Assembly: GCA_030737835.1 (NCBI GenBank)
Contig: CM060855.1
Span: 9,522,128 to 9,586,127 of the forward strand
Source: Acorus gramineus
Lineage: Eukaryota; Streptophyta; Magnoliopsida; Acorales; Acoraceae
Direction of reading: 5' to 3'
DNA length: 64,000 nucleotides
The notes beneath the pieces are model-generated. The model had not been told where the DNA came from, ran no database searches, and saw nothing but the letters and a program-made list of their open reading frames with translations. The translations under genes were made by a program, and so were the position numbers. The first letter of the stretch is position 1; every line of letters begins with the position of its first letter. This document shows, piece after piece, positions 23,060-35,760 of the stretch.

Positions 23060-24990
23060 CTACAATTATATAAAATAAAATATAGGTTGAAATATAATAT
23101 ATATATATATATATATATACTTACTGGGATACGTATATTTTAAAACAATGAACATATTTTTTTACTATATTTTTTTGTACTGTGAGTGTATCAGCGTATA
23201 TGTATAATATAGCAAACAAAACATTAGATATGATGAATTAATGGATTGAATGGGCCCGACAAACATACATATTCTTTATTCGGCGTTATCGTTTATAGGA
23301 TGTGAGTATGCCCCACGTTATCTGAAATTTTTTTCCTATCATTACTTAGTGTCCCCTTATTCTTAATCTATGCCATTAATAGCCACCATTTATACATTAA
23401 CCATAGTCAATTTAAATAAAAAAAATCATTAAAATCTGTTTCTTACCATAATCAATGCTAGCATGTCTTCTCCTCCTTCGTAAGTCATAACTGGTTTGGT
23501 TAATCATGATTAATCAATAGTGGTTATTAATGTCAAATAGAGCCACGTGCAGTGGCGGCTTTAGAAATTTTTATAGATATTGTCATTTAAAAAAAATAAA
23601 TTTTACAACATTTTCAAAAAATTTACTCTTATCATATATTTATAAAAAAACATAAATTTCTTTTGAAAATAGAACAACAAGTTCCATTAATAAAAAGTAG
23701 ATCATTAAAGAAAGGAGATAAATGATTTTTAATATATAATTTTTTACAATTTGAGGGTTTTAAATATAAAATCTAGACATGGTCAATTGGTGGGCTAATT
23801 GGGTCACCGGTGGGCTGGACTGTTATGCTTTGAAATAGTGACAATAATATATATATTTTTTTAAATGTGATGAGTCAATCCATCACATTATAGGTAGCGT
23901 CACCTCTCACCATAATATGCATGCGTACTGATGGATCCCATCATTATGTATTGATATGAAAAAAAAATCACATATTATTGTAATAAATCAATCTTTAACT
24001 GATGCATTTTCTCAATAACAAATGATTGTGGGTTCCAGAAAGGAAAATATTTAACCCAGAAAAAATATTAAAAAAAATAAAATAGTTAAGTTGTAACGGG
24101 ACAATTACAGTGTGTGTTTCAGACAAATAAAATCTTATAAAATATTTATGCATCCCATGATCCTTAGTCCTTGGAATTTGAGACTATGTTAAGAGAGGGT
24201 GGTTTATTATTTTTCTTATTTAGTATCTTATTGGATTAACGCCTTTTTTTTCTTCTTATTTGTGGCTTTTCCTGATACATATATCACTCAATTTAGGCAA
24301 TTAAAATTGGAAAGTATCACTAAGTGAAAGGTTTAACAAAAAAAAAAAAAAAAAAAAGAAAGAAAGAAAAGAAGATGATATGATAAAGCTGATGCAATCC
24401 AAATGAGGTCAGCGCATCTTTTCTCCTTTGTATCAATAGACCTTTTATTCGCCAATATTGAGATATTGTCACGTGTATATTAGCCAAGATCTTAATAGAT
24501 CCACTGGGGTTGATATGTGAGTTGATCAGGTTTCAGGTCTGCACATTGATTAGTCCCACATTGTCTAGCAAAAAAAATTGTACGCAAGAATTAATTATAT
24601 ATATATATATATATCAAGATAACTGTAGTCCTATCTATTCCAATGAACGTATTAAAATAAACCATATCCAGAAAAAAGGAGGAGCAAGAGTTAAAAACAT
24701 CACAGAAAAAGCAAAAAAAACTGTTGCACAACTGTTTGAATTGAAAAACTAGTGTGATGCATGTCAAAAGGTATTTCAACTCAAGAATGTTCATCCTACT
24801 AGCCAAAAAGTATATTGTGCAATTAATTGTTCATGACTCACTTAAGGTTGTGCATGCCCCTTTCATTTAGTCACGTATTCCTAATTTCCTATACCAGGTT
24901 GTATGTATCATCACATACTCAATTGACACTTGACCCTCCTCCCATTCGATGGCACATCCAGTTATTGGGCTTGTACTGGAAAACTTATCA
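23060..24990. other. Intergenic between array members 1 and 2
   Basis: No gene. It contains (AT)n at about 23096-23119 and 24593-24614, an A-run at 24338-24357 and a fragment with CAGTGGCGGCTTTAGAAATT at 23551. That fragment resembles one end of the CAGGGGCGGATCC-type hAT-like element at 33715. Confidence 0.5.
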
Positions 24991-24999
24991 GAGTAATTA

Positions 25000-25990
25000 A
25001 GGTATAACAAATATCTGTGTGGACTTGGTCAATATGAAGTATTAGGTAGGTGTTCACTTATTTGCTAATCAGTTCTTGTGGGACCCATACAATTCTTTTT
25101 TAATGGAATCCAATGAACCGAATCTAACCGTCCCATATCCGATGCACGACATCCATGGAATAAAGTTGCTTGCAGAGAGTAGAAACCCTGAATTATTGAA
25201 CCCAGAAAGCATATCTTGATTAAAATCCAAACAAAACAACAATGACAAAATTCTTTTTCAATGGAATCCAATGAACCGAATTTAACCGTCCCAATATTCG
25301 GTCAAGGACATTCAAAGGAATAAAGTTAGTAGGAACCCTGAATTATTGAACCCAGGAGAAATAGTGTCTGCTTGTTTGTTACACTCTGATTTTATTCTTC
25401 AAATTACAGTAATAATGTAGAACCCTTGAACATTAAAAAGAGTCTTGGGACCTCCAGGAATATATGATTTGAGGTTTGTGATGAGGAAGCACAGTTTCTT
25501 TTTTTTTTTTTATGTTGTTTTACCAATCTCTTTTGGAATAGCTTTCAAGTGAAGCCTTTTGGTGAAGTGTTGAAAAATCATTTGTCCATCCATTGTGGAA
25601 TAAAGAGGCACTAATTTTGGATTATGAGCATGTATATCTTGATCACTGATTAATTGTTGTCCTTATAAGTTGTAACTAATGATCAATTGAACTTGTCATG
25701 GATGGTGATATTGTTGATCGAACACCTATATTTGCATCAGATAATAAAATGGACATGACTTCTTATTTAGATATCCACACATATATACAACCTAAATAGT
25801 CTGTTTTGGTAATTAATTATTACCTCTCATGTCATTTTCAAACTAAATGTACATATTAATAGCAGTCTTACTGCACCCACGCCGCCACGTGGACTGATTC
25901 TATAAATTGTGTATTTGTCAGTGATCTTAAGTACTCCTATTGATGTTCAATAAGATCATGTTTTATATATAACAATATACACTTTTTTTC
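25000..25990. repeat. Conserved intergenic block of the EF-hand array, copy U2
   Basis: Shares ACTTGGTCAA, GTTCTTGTGGGACCCATACA, GATGCACGACATCCATGGAA, CTGAATTATTGAACCCAG and TTGATCACTG with the copies at about 28450, 37620 and 39550. Part of it (AATGGAATCCAATGAACCGA) is present twice, near 25101 and 25261, so this copy carries an internal duplication. Confidence 0.75.
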
Positions 25991-26467
25991 CGAATGTTTG
26001 GATATTGAGTGCCTCATATCTTGAATAAACTTCTTTTTGCTGAATTATACGTGTTTGGCATTCAATATCAATTTAACTTGGATGATCATCACATCATTTA
26101 TAATTTAAAAACTCTCGCAACACACACTCACACTAATGCTTAATTAGAATACATCTAAAAAACGATTGAGTTATGTGCATCTTTTTATCATAGTACTTAT
26201 CGTGTACAAATGCACACGTATTACCATTCATGAACTTTGACACAACGCCCCCTATCAAACAATGCAAATTAAACAAGCCATACCCATATAACGATTATCA
26301 TTACTATGATTATATAGAATCACTTTCAGGATTCAAGTACATATATAATGAAAAGCACCACATAACATGAACACTGGGCTCTTCCTAATCAACTCCAACG
26401 ACAAGCTTTAAATAAAGAGGAGGGAGGGCTATGTAAAACTAAAACAGGTTAAATATAAGATCAGCTG

Positions 26468-26743
26468 CTAATTGACAATCCCCCAGCGATTCTTCGCGTA
26501 CGCGATGAGCTTCTGTAACTCCTCATCACCATCGATATAACGATTATGGTTGAGGTCACCGTGCAACATGCCACGCCCCGCCTTCCAGTGGGTGAAGTGA
26601 AGGCCGAGGTCATGCAGAGCCTTATGTAGCTCTTCCTTGCTGATCATTCCATCATGGTTGGTGTCTATGTCATTGAGCCACTGCATAAACTGCTGCTCAG
26701 TCATTGGGAGAGGAGGGGGAGGGGGGATATGCAGAGGTTTCAT
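26468..26743 (-). CDS. Small EF-hand protein, array member 2
   Basis: A single exon of 91 residues starting MKPLHIPPPPPLPMTEQQ. An in-frame ATG at 26806 would add 21 residues. It lies only about 12 nt from the TATA-like GATATAAG at about 26818, so transcripts probably begin after it, and the internal ATG aligns with the starts of members 1, 3 and 5. Loop 1 (27-38, DTNHDGMISKEE) is canonical. Loop 2 (63-74, DLNHNRYIDGDE) keeps the terminal Glu but has Arg in place of Gly6. It ends NRWGIVN. No introns, signal peptide or membrane segment. Function beyond probable calcium sensing is unknown. Confidence 0.84.
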   Translation of the reverse strand: MKPLHIPPPPPLPMTEQQFMQWLNDIDTNHDGMISKEELHKALHDLGLHFTHWKAGRGMLHGDLNHNRYIDGDEELQKLIAYAKNRWGIVN

Positions 26744-26862
26744 TGCAGGGAAATGAAATATTGAGTGGTGAATATGAGAGTTGATGGATGTAGAACTGGT
26801 TGGCATGCATACTTATATCAGCAGTGCAACAGAATCAAAGGTGTCCATGGAGGGCCCAACTT

Positions 26863-26868
26863 CACGTG
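26863..26868 (-). promoter_or_regulatory. G-box (CACGTG) upstream of EF-hand member 2
   Basis: Lies in the shared promoter block CCCAACTTCACGTGCTTT, about 120 nt before the chosen ATG, followed by the shared TTAGTGAATTGATGCAAACA. Confidence 0.65.
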
Positions 26869-26889
26869 CTTTTTAGTGAATTGATGCAA

Positions 26890-28030
26890 ACAAACATTTG
26901 ATATGATGGATTAAAAGATTAGATAGCCCCCACACAAGTTCTTTAATTATTCGGGGTTATCCTTGTAAGGATATAGGTGTATGCTCCACGTTATCTGATT
27001 TTTTTTTTTTTTCAATGACGACTGACACTCGTTCCCTTTCTCCCTAATCAATTCCATTGAATAAATATCAATATTGATTAACTATGTTATTCAAAACAAT
27101 TAACAAAAAATCTTTAAAATTACCATAATCAATGCATGCTAGCATGTTTCCTCCGCTTCCACTGTAAATTGTTGTGGCTAATTAATCATGGTTAATCAAT
27201 GGTGATTATTAATGTGACGTGCCAATCATCCGTGTGTTGACGTTTTCTAAGTACTGATATGAAAAGAAATAAAACTCCTTTTTGGTCGATGTATTTTTTC
27301 TTCACCGAATGATCTTGGATTCCAGATAGGAAAAGATTCAATGTGAAAAAATATTAAATAAAAGAAAATAAGTTAGTTGTAAAGGGACAATTACTATATG
27401 TGATATAGAGTACATTTAAAAACAAAATTTGAAAAACAACTTTTTAGTTTTACATACAAATTTTGAAGAAGTAATCATGAGGGTTATTTTTTTATTAATT
27501 AGGGAATCACGTATGTTGCTGATAACAGAAGTTGTTTTTGTTTTGTTAGAATAAATACAGTTTTTAAAACTTTTCTTTTTTTTGTTATAATCATTAGGGT
27601 ATATTTTCAATTGTTTGGGCTTTAGTTTTAAAGAAGTTAAAAGCAACTAAAAAGGGATTGTCAAACTGGGGTGGGATAATTTACAAGATAATTAACTCAT
27701 CCCATGGTCCCTGGGCCTTGAATTTCAGGACTTTGTTATTTTTTTATTTTTTTTGTACCAATTTGGTTGTCCAATGCATTCATGATCGTCCAATTTTATG
27801 ATTTTGAAATACACAAATTAATTTGATCATAAAAAGAAAAGTATAGAATTCAATCGTATTCTAAATTTAGCTTTAAAATCTTATAAAGTATCTCAATCAC
27901 AACAAAGTGAAAAAATCGGACGGTCACGAATGCGTTAAAAAGTTCATAATCAGTGGCACATCAATCTCTTTTTAGACTCGTATGGATGAGGAAGTTCCAT
28001 CTCACAAAAAATTTGCTAAAGTTCAAAATT
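26890..28030. other. Intergenic, no gene seen
   Basis: The first 350 bp are still alignable with 23210-23570 (upstream of member 1), e.g. GCTCCACGTTATCTGA, AATCAATG, GGTTAATCAATGGTGATTA. They are therefore part of the ancient unit. The rest is AT-rich and unassigned. Confidence 0.5.
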
Positions 28031-29839
28031 ATACCCATGTTTGGATACATAATAAGATTTATTTTGGGATATACAATTATACCAGCATAAGTGGATATAA
28101 TAAGTGATTTTGTGTTTGGTTGTTTTTTAAATTATTTTTATTAGAAAACATAATAATAAAATTTTTATTATTTGAATAAAATGTGAGATAAAAATTTATA
28201 AAAAGTAAAAAAATGATGATAGTTGATTTTGACAGAGGATGTATAAAAGGGGATGATAATCGATTTGATAGTGAATCCACATTCTTTGGGTGGAATAATG
28301 TGTAATAACTTTAATTCCAATGGTTTAGTAAAATCCATATACCAATTTTTACTGATACATGTTATCTCAGAGTATTCACTGCAGTTGAACACTAAAAAAA
28401 AATTATTCTGTTTTATTTCAATTTATCCCGTGGGGTTCGTTTTTGTAGACTCGGTCAAAATAATGATCTTTTAATTATATGTTCTTGTGGGACCCATACA
28501 ATTCTTTTTGAATGGAAACCATACAATTCTTTTTGAATGGAAACCGAATATAACCATCCCACATGGCCACCCGTCCCATATCCGATGCACGACATCCATG
28601 GAATAAAGTTGCTTGCAGAGAGTAGAAACCCTGAATTATTGAACCCAGAAAGCATATCTTGATTAAAATCCAAACAAAACAACAATGACCAAAATAGTCT
28701 CTGTTTATTTGTTATACTCTGATTTTAATCTTCAAATCATTAATGTAGAACCTCCAGGTATAATTGATTGAGGTTTAATTTTGTGATGAGGAAGCACAGT
28801 TTTCTCTATTATATTTGTGTGGTTATATCAACCTTTTTTGGAAATCCTTTCAAGTGAAGCTTTTTGGTGAAGTATTGAAAAATCACTTGTCCATCCATTG
28901 TGGAATAAAGAGGCACCAACTTTGGATCATGAACATATATATCTTGATCACTGTTTAATTGTTGTTGGTCTCCATTGAATTGTTCTTATAAGTTGTAACT
29001 GATGATCAATTGAACTTGTCATGGATGGTGATACTAGTGAACACCTATACTTGCATCAGATAATAACACATATAATTTCTTAGATTTTCTCACACACACA
29101 CACACACAACCTAAGGTCCTAAATAGTCATGTTTTGGTAATTAATTACTGCATTTCATTTTCATACTAAATTTACATATCAGTCTTAATAGATGCACACC
29201 CTCGCGGACTGATTCCAACAATTATATTGGGATTTCTCAGCGATCTTAAATCCTATTAATCTTCAATAAGATTTATTAAAATATAACAATATATATACAA
29301 CACTTCAGTCTTTTTTTTAGCAGCGTTTGTGATAAACTTCTATATTTTTTTTTGACATGTAATTAACTTCTATTTGTTGAAATGTGTTTTTGATATTCAA
29401 CATCTGTTTAGATTGGATGATTCATCACATTCTTTATAATTTAAAAACTCACAACTCACACTCTCACACTAATGCTCAGAATATATCTATATAAAAAACA
29501 ATTTAATTATGTACTACATCGTATCTTTTTATCATACTTATCATGCATGTATTATATACAAATGCACACTTATAAATCATCATACATGAATTTTGACACA
29601 ACGATCCCTATCAAATAATACTGTAAATAAACGAAACGATACCCATAATAACGGTTCTTATTACTGTTATTATGATTACATAGAACCACTTTCAGATTTC
29701 AAGTACATATATATATAATTAAAAGCACCACATAACAAGAACACCGGGCTCTCCCTTACACACAACAAGCTTGAAAGAGGAGGAAAGTTTTATATATATA
29801 TATGTAAAACAGGTTCATTAGATCATGATCAGCTGCTAA

Positions 29840-30109
29840 TTAATTGACAATCCCCCAGTGATTCTTGGCGCGTGCGATGAGCTTCTCGAACTCCTTATCG
29901 CCATCGATATAACGATTATGGTTGAGGTCACCGCGCGCCATGGCACGTCCCGCCCTCCAGCGGGTGAAGTGAAGGCCGAGGTCATGCAGAGCCTTACGGA
30001 GCTCTTCCTTGCTGATCATTCCATCATGGTTGGTGTCTATGTCATTGAGCCACTTCTGAAACTGCTTCTCAGTCATTGGGAGAGGAGGAGGAGGGGGAGG
30101 GGAATACAT
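29840..30109 (-). CDS. Small EF-hand protein, array member 3
   Basis: A single exon of 89 residues starting MYSPPPPPPLPMTEKQ. Loop 1 (25-36, DTNHDGMISKEE) is canonical. Loop 2 (61-72, DLNHNRYIDGDK) has Arg at position 6 and Lys at position 12, so calcium binding there is doubtful. It ends KNHWGIVN. It is closest to member 5 (40914). An upstream ATG at about 30176, equivalent to the long start of member 2, is out of frame here because of a 4-nt ATTA insertion. This supports the downstream ATG as the family's true start. TATA-like CATATAAG is at about 30179-30186 and CACATG replaces the G-box at 30230-30235. Confidence 0.84.
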   Translation of the reverse strand: MYSPPPPPPLPMTEKQFQKWLNDIDTNHDGMISKEELRKALHDLGLHFTRWRAGRAMARGDLNHNRYIDGDKEFEKLIARAKNHWGIVN

Positions 30110-30243
30110 GGCAGGGAAAACAAGTATTGAGGAATCAATATGAGACTTGATGGAAGTAGAACTGGTTAATTGGCATGCTTATATGGTCAGTGCATGAGAA
30201 TCAAAGGTGTCCATGGTGGGGCCAACTTACACATGCTTTTCGG

Positions 30244-30680
30244 TGCCGTTTGGATGGGGAATACGGGGGATCAGGGAATAGGGGTAAAAAAACTGTTTGG
30301 ATGGATGGTATAAAGAGGTATAGTTATGTACAATTAGATAAGAATAAGCTGATATTAATTTGTATTTCAGTACTCCCATGAAATAGTGTTATTCTTCCAC
30401 TATTCCACTAGTATAAGAGGACCTACCTATTAAATCACACGCATCACATTTAATCATTTGTTATCATCTCTTATACATCAATGGGATCTACATGTCAAAT
30501 CAACTTTTTACACATTATTCACATTTTATTCTTCATCAATCAAATGCTTCAACTTTTATTATTACGTTTTCTAATGAGAATAATTGAAAGCATAAAAAAA
30601 AAAAAATCATTTATTCTATTAATAAAGTTAACAATTTTAAAATTTGATATAAACTTCAGAATAGCTTACATTTCTATCGG
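30244..30680. mobile_element. MITE insertion (F1-related), present only in copy A
   Basis: It starts CCGTTTGGATGGGGAATACG and ends near AATAGCTTACATTTCTATCG. It interrupts sequence that is continuous at 41390-41425 in copy C. Arms include TTATCATCTCTTATACATCA and TTTTCTAATGAGAATAATTG, typical of F1. A few bases of the target are replaced. Confidence 0.65.
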
Positions 30681-31188
30681 AACATACCGGTGTACGCTTC
30701 ACGTTTTTTTTTATTTCACTACATAATGAAGGATAATGATGGTAATTATTAAAGTTTGATGGGTGACACATTTATTACTGATAAGTTCCATTAGTACATT
30801 TTATCAACATTTTTGTTTTTTACTTAATAAATGTGTTTTTTCTTTACCAAATGGTCTTGGTTGGAGACAGGAGAAAATTTGAAAAGAATGCTAATATTAT
30901 TTAGATATGATCCTTGTAATTAGTGGCACATCCCTCGTCGGACATGTATGCATGACGTGTGTCAGATTAAAAGGGCTCGATGTATTTTTCTCCCGCACGT
31001 GCTAGGGCATCAAACAAAGTTCCTTGGAAACTTATCAATATTGCAACATCCAAATATCTTTGTGGACTTGGTCAATCATATTGGTGCCTACTTAATTGCT
31101 AGTCAGTTCTTGTGGGACCCCTATAATTCTATTTTAATGGAATATAATCCATTCCAATTAACCAAATCTAACCGTCTCGTATCCGATC

Positions 31189-31950
31189 GAGGGCCAGTCC
31201 TGATATTAACTAAATGAGATGAGACTCTGGACGGATTCATAAAATGAGCTCTTGCTAAAAAGAAAATTAAAATTTTTATTTTTATTTTTTTACACAATTA
31301 AATCCAACAAAACCTAATCCCAACAAAAAAAATTAAAAAAAAATAACATAAAGTTTGAAAAGCAAAGACTAAATGATAAAAACAAATATAAAAATATGAT
31401 CTACTATGAATTTTTTCTTTGTATCAAATAAAAATAAAATAAAATCCCTGTAAAATAGAGACAAATGATAACAAAAAAAAAATATGGGTAAACTTTTAAA
31501 AAGAAAAATCAAAATAAAGTAGGGAGGAAAAATGATAGGAGTTAAAATAAACAGGAAAAAATGAATAACATAAAAATAAAAAATAACATGTGATGAAACA
31601 AAACTAACCAATGAAAAAAAAGATATGGATAGGTTTTAAAATAAATATTAAATTATCAAAATAATCTCAATAAAGTAGGGAATGAAAACAAAATTCAATT
31701 AAAATTTAAAACAATCAATAAAATAAATACGAAAATACAAAAAAAATTATAAAAATAAATATGAAACTAACATGTTACAAATCAAATAATAAATAAAGTG
31801 TTTTAAAATTAATATGAAGTAGTTCAAAGAAAAGTAAGAAATCCCAATAAATAGGGATCGGAAAACTTTTTTATTTAGAGATCTGGGGGCCTTCTAAAAT
31901 AGGGGGCCCTAGGCGACTGCCTTGGTCGCCTATGCTCAGGGCCGGCCCTG
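31189..31950. mobile_element. hAT-like non-autonomous element with empty site in copy C
   Basis: 762 bp. The left end is GAGGGCCAGTCCTGA and the right end reversed is CAGGGCCGGCCCTGA. It is flanked by ATCCGATC (31181-31188) and ATCTGATC (31951-31958), an 8-bp duplication with one mismatch. At 42207-42214 the duplicate locus has a single ATCCGATC running straight into CACGAC, so the uninterrupted target is preserved. No coding capacity. Confidence 0.88.
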
Positions 31951-32010
31951 ATCTGATCCACGACATCCACGGAACGGATTAAAATTTTAACAGTTAAGAA
32001 ATATGAATTA

Positions 32011-32630
32011 TTGATGTATGACAGATTTAAAAAGAAATCATTGTAGAATATTTGATTTTAAATTTGTCATCAAAATAAAGTTTTATGAGATTTTATCATT
32101 TATTGATAAATCTCATTATTTAAAGTCATATTAATCACCTTTTATTGGTGAATTAGGAATTTAGGATTTTATATGTTATTTTATTAGATTTTAATAATTG
32201 TCATTGTAATTGTGTTTTTACTATTTTTAGTAGAGTCATGATTCACATTATGAATATGTATTTAATGTTTGTGACCTATATAATAATTGTCACCATTTTG
32301 TTAAGGAAATTTTTTTGATCAATTAATAAAATTATTTCCATTTTGAGTTTTTTTTCTTCCTTGTTGATTCAAGGATTCTTTGTGGATTAGTTATGGGATC
32401 TTAATGTAAATCAGATCCTTTCATCCGTTTCGGGCTTGGCTCGTTCCCCTTTTTCTGTTAAGTAAACGAGCTCGTCTAGGTTCGAGCTCGGCTCGTTTAC
32501 AAACCGAACTTTAAAAATTGTTAAAGCTCGACTCGTTTGTCTAATCAAACGAGTCTGAATGAGCTTTTAATCGAGCTGAGCCCGAGCTGAGTCTTAACTG
32601 CTTGGCTCGTTTACTAGCCCTAGTTATGCT
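32011..32630. repeat. Copy-A-specific insertion: LTR-like and hAT-like fragments
   Basis: Absent from copy C near 42260-42330. About 32011-32420 has TATATAA and AATAAAA motifs and T-rich text reminiscent of a plant LTR. About 32425-32630 has repeated GCTCGTTTAC/GAGCTCGGCTCG words typical of non-autonomous hAT ends. Neither assignment is firm. Confidence 0.35.
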
Positions 32631-32639
32631 GTGATTTTA

Positions 32640-33545
32640 ATCCTCAAATCATTAATGTTAGAACCTTCGAACAATAAAGAGAGAATCTTTAAACCTTATC
32701 TGAATAAGGAATATGAATATTAGAACACCGAAAGATCTTTGTGGACTTGGTCAAAATGAAGTATCCAATATTCCACCACATCCTTGGAATAAAGTGGTAG
32801 CCGTCCCAGTTAGTAGGAAATCTTACTTATTCAACCTAGATCAAGCATATCTTCATTACAATCCACCTTAAGTGTTTGTTACACCGTGGTTTTAATTTTT
32901 AAAGCAATAATGTAGAATCTTTGTACAGGAAAAATAGATAATCTTGCAACCTCCATGTATGTAGGAGTGGGGTTGGTGATGAGGAATCTTTGTTTCTTCA
33001 ATTCATTAATTTATGTGGTTTATCCATCTCCTTTGGAAAACTTTCAACTATTCTGAGTACTGAAGACTCACTTGACCATCCATTATGGAATAAAGTGATA
33101 CCAGACTTATCTTGATCTCACTGACAACCCATCCACATTTACTGTTCATACACAGTTATAAATCACATACAAGTTGTAACTGATGATCGATTGATCTTGT
33201 CATTGATGCTGATTGACAATGAACACCATATACTTCCATCTACGGACGCAACTTCTTATGTTTTGGCGTGCAATTCATTTCATATTAAATTTGCATATTA
33301 CAGTCTTAATTAATCCATCCTCACAGACTGATTCCATCAATCGGGTATTTCTCATCATTCTTGATATAAACCTATTAATCTTCAATAAGATCATGTTTTA
33401 TGTATCACCAATCAGACTCATAGTCACCGATTACTCTGAAATTCTTTTCAAATGTTCAGAAATATTTAGCTATATTTACAAAATAAAAAGTTGTTCCTCG
33501 GATTATGTTTATAGTACCTTAAATATATAGGTAACAATTTAATTA
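32640..33545. repeat. Conserved intergenic block of the EF-hand array, copy A2
   Basis: Aligns with 42330-43380: ATGAATATTAGAACACC, AGATCTTTGTGGACTTGGTC, CTTACTTATTCAACCTAGAT, GACTGATTCCATCAATCGGG and CAATAAGATCATGTTTTATG are shared in order. It lies 3' of member 4. Confidence 0.75.
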
Positions 33546-33714
33546 ATTAGGCTATGTTTATCACATGAGTGTTGATACACTCACTCCGTTTTATAGCCTA
33601 CAACCTCATATACTACGATAACATTGTACATAGTATGTAGAATTCTTTCACAGTGTATGATCCAAAAAAATTTCATTTTTTTTTTTTTAAAATGTTGTTG
33701 TATATCAGTGTATA

Positions 33715-34778
33715 CAGGGGCGGATCCAAGACACTTTTTCCTGGTGGGCTGAATTAATCTTTTTATAAAAAAAATTTCTCTTCATAAAAATATCAAATTT
33801 TTTTTTTTATAGTCAAATGATGCACTTGAAATAAAATAAATTCATCAAAAGACTAAGTAAAACAAAACAAGTTCATTAATATAAAAGCTAATAATCAAAT
33901 ACTATATTAAAAAAAAAAGATACTAAGTAAAGAAATTCATAATCAAAGTTCGGTCAAGAGTAACTCAGAGAAATAAAAAAAATTATATAATAAAACATTA
34001 TTGAAGTTGAGCCCTGCGGTGTTTTAGAGAGTAAAAATCATTTATTATCGAGTCAGAATCAATAATTTAAGCAAATTCTCTAGTTATTTTCTTTCTTTCT
34101 TTTAGTGAAATATAATCCTCCACTTAAAATCTATCTAAAATTATAACATACATAAAAAGATATTCCAAAAAAAAATCACAAATACAAACTCAGTTTAAAA
34201 AGTTTTGATTTAGTTTTCTTATTAGACACCGAGATAATCAAGAATAATTCCTCATTTATTTGAAATAAAATAAATGTCAATAAAACATAAAAGCTAACAA
34301 AAAATTCTCATTGATTCTTACCACTGCACACCCTGATTTTATATACGGTATATTATTTGACACCAATCAATCTTTCACCAAAAGAACTCAAAATCACACC
34401 AACAAATATTGTCAAAATATAAACTATCTAAATGCATCTACAAAACATATAATAAATCAAAAGAATTAAAGAAAATTTATAAATAAAATCAAATTCATAC
34501 ATACTGTTCGGTGTTGGTGAAAGGGGTAATTTATTCATTGACGGCTGGCCGCCTACAAAATATGCTTAAAAAAAAGATGCTCAATTAAGTTAGTTGAAGT
34601 TTATATAAGAAGTTGTTTTGGGATTTTTCTAAGAAAACTGGATTGGACCAGTGTTTTGGGGGTTTTTGAACAAAATATGGGTTGGATTTTTTTTCTAAAA
34701 AACTGAACTTGACTGCTATTTGGGGATTTTTTTTACAAAATCTACAGCCCGGCCCAGCCAACTCATAGGCCCGCCCTG
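33715..34778. mobile_element. hAT-like non-autonomous element, about 1.06 kb
   Basis: The left end is CAGGGGCGGATCC and the right end reversed is CAGGGCGGGCC. Flanks AGTGTATA (33707-33714) and ATTGTATA (34779-34786) form an 8-bp duplication with one mismatch. Internal sequence is AT-rich with no reading frame. The target lies inside a dispersed repeat that begins near 33545. Confidence 0.75.
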
Positions 34779-34786
34779 ATTGTATA

Positions 34787-35750
34787 TTTCATTTCATATA
34801 ACAACATTTAATTCAATGGAAGAGTATACAATTTTTTATAAAAATAAAACTAGCGTAAACTATAATTGGGGCTATATAAATAGCTGGACAGATCATTTTC
34901 CTTATCACATTTTTCATAATTTTAGAAGCAAGTTGTCTACACACAACGTAAAAGAGTTAGCATGTAAGGTTCAAAGCTAAACAATATTTTAACTATCTCC
35001 ATTCTTTTATCATATGAGCATCTTAGCCTGCCAACGGATAATCATATTCTTATCCGAAATGAATATATGAAAAAATATATAGATCTTTTACATCACAATT
35101 CATTTAAAGGTGGTGTAATTAAAGATTTGAGGGGGCACAAATAGAACCACTCTTATTTGGAATATCTGAGAAATCTAAATAACTGCGGATACGGTTTAAA
35201 TATCTGCTATCCGAAAATAAAAATCATATATTCAATATTTGAAATATGTAAAAAAAATTAATAATTACTTACTATAAAACATGAAATTATAAGTATTCAC
35301 ACAATACTTACATAATTTATGTAAGAAAAAAAAAACACATGTTAATCCTAAAAATATAAATTTATCATTATAATAAATTATAATATAATAATGTTTAAAA
35401 TACAGATATTTTATGGATATAATGTATCTGATCTAAAATATTTTGTATACAAATATTTTATTTGGGATTCGGATACTGATTTTCAGATATCAAATAATTT
35501 TTAAAATTTTCAAATACAAGTCTAATTAAATCGGATATGAATATTTTTTTTGATAATCGGCAATTTCAATTTACACATATAGGATGAAAAAACCTAATAA
35601 ATCGATCGAACAACGCGGATAAGCGATACCCCAAGATAATAAAAACTATTCCCATATATATAGAAACACTTTCAGGTTTCAAAGTACTACTACATGAACT
35701 CCAATCAACAAAACTGAGAAGAGGAGATCAATCTACGTAAAAAGAAAAAC
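34787..35750. other. Intergenic; probable decayed repeat of GGATAC type
   Basis: 35165-35570 holds many variants of GGATA/TATCC words (GCGGATACGG, GATTCGGATACTGATTTTCA) in near-inverted arrangement. This kind of repeat is common at plant non-autonomous transposons. No gene is seen. Confidence 0.35.
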
Positions 35751-35760
35751 AGGTTAGTCA

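Larger units (their letters stand above)
28036..33560. repeat. Segmental duplication copy A (partner at 39119-43400)
   Basis: Near-identical sequence runs from CCCATGTTTGGATACATAAT through the block at 28450, EF-hand member 3, its promoter and a second block at 32640-33545. Copy A alone carries three insertions: a MITE at 30244-30680, a hAT-like element at 31189-31950 and unassigned sequence at 32011-32630. Copy A also has a private 25-bp tandem duplication (CATACAATTCTTTTTGAATG...) at 28496-28545. Confidence 0.85.

Noticed and set aside
28455-28685. Conserved minus-strand frame MLFCLDFNQDMLSGFNNSGF in three places (28455, 37642, 39567)
   Set aside because: The three frames lie in duplicated noncoding blocks and are similar because the DNA is. 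Older copies of the block (11540, 21225) do not keep the frame, and there is no codon signature or partner domain.
29858-30130. Plus-strand frames of about 90 codons opposite EF-hand members 3, 4 and 5
   Set aside because: They are shadows of the real genes on the minus strand. The apparent conservation follows from the EF-hand coding sequence, and the residues look nothing like a known family.
31260-31900. A-rich stretch as a possible gene with many Lys/Asn codons
   Set aside because: It is the interior of the 762-bp hAT-like element, and no frame of meaningful composition exists.
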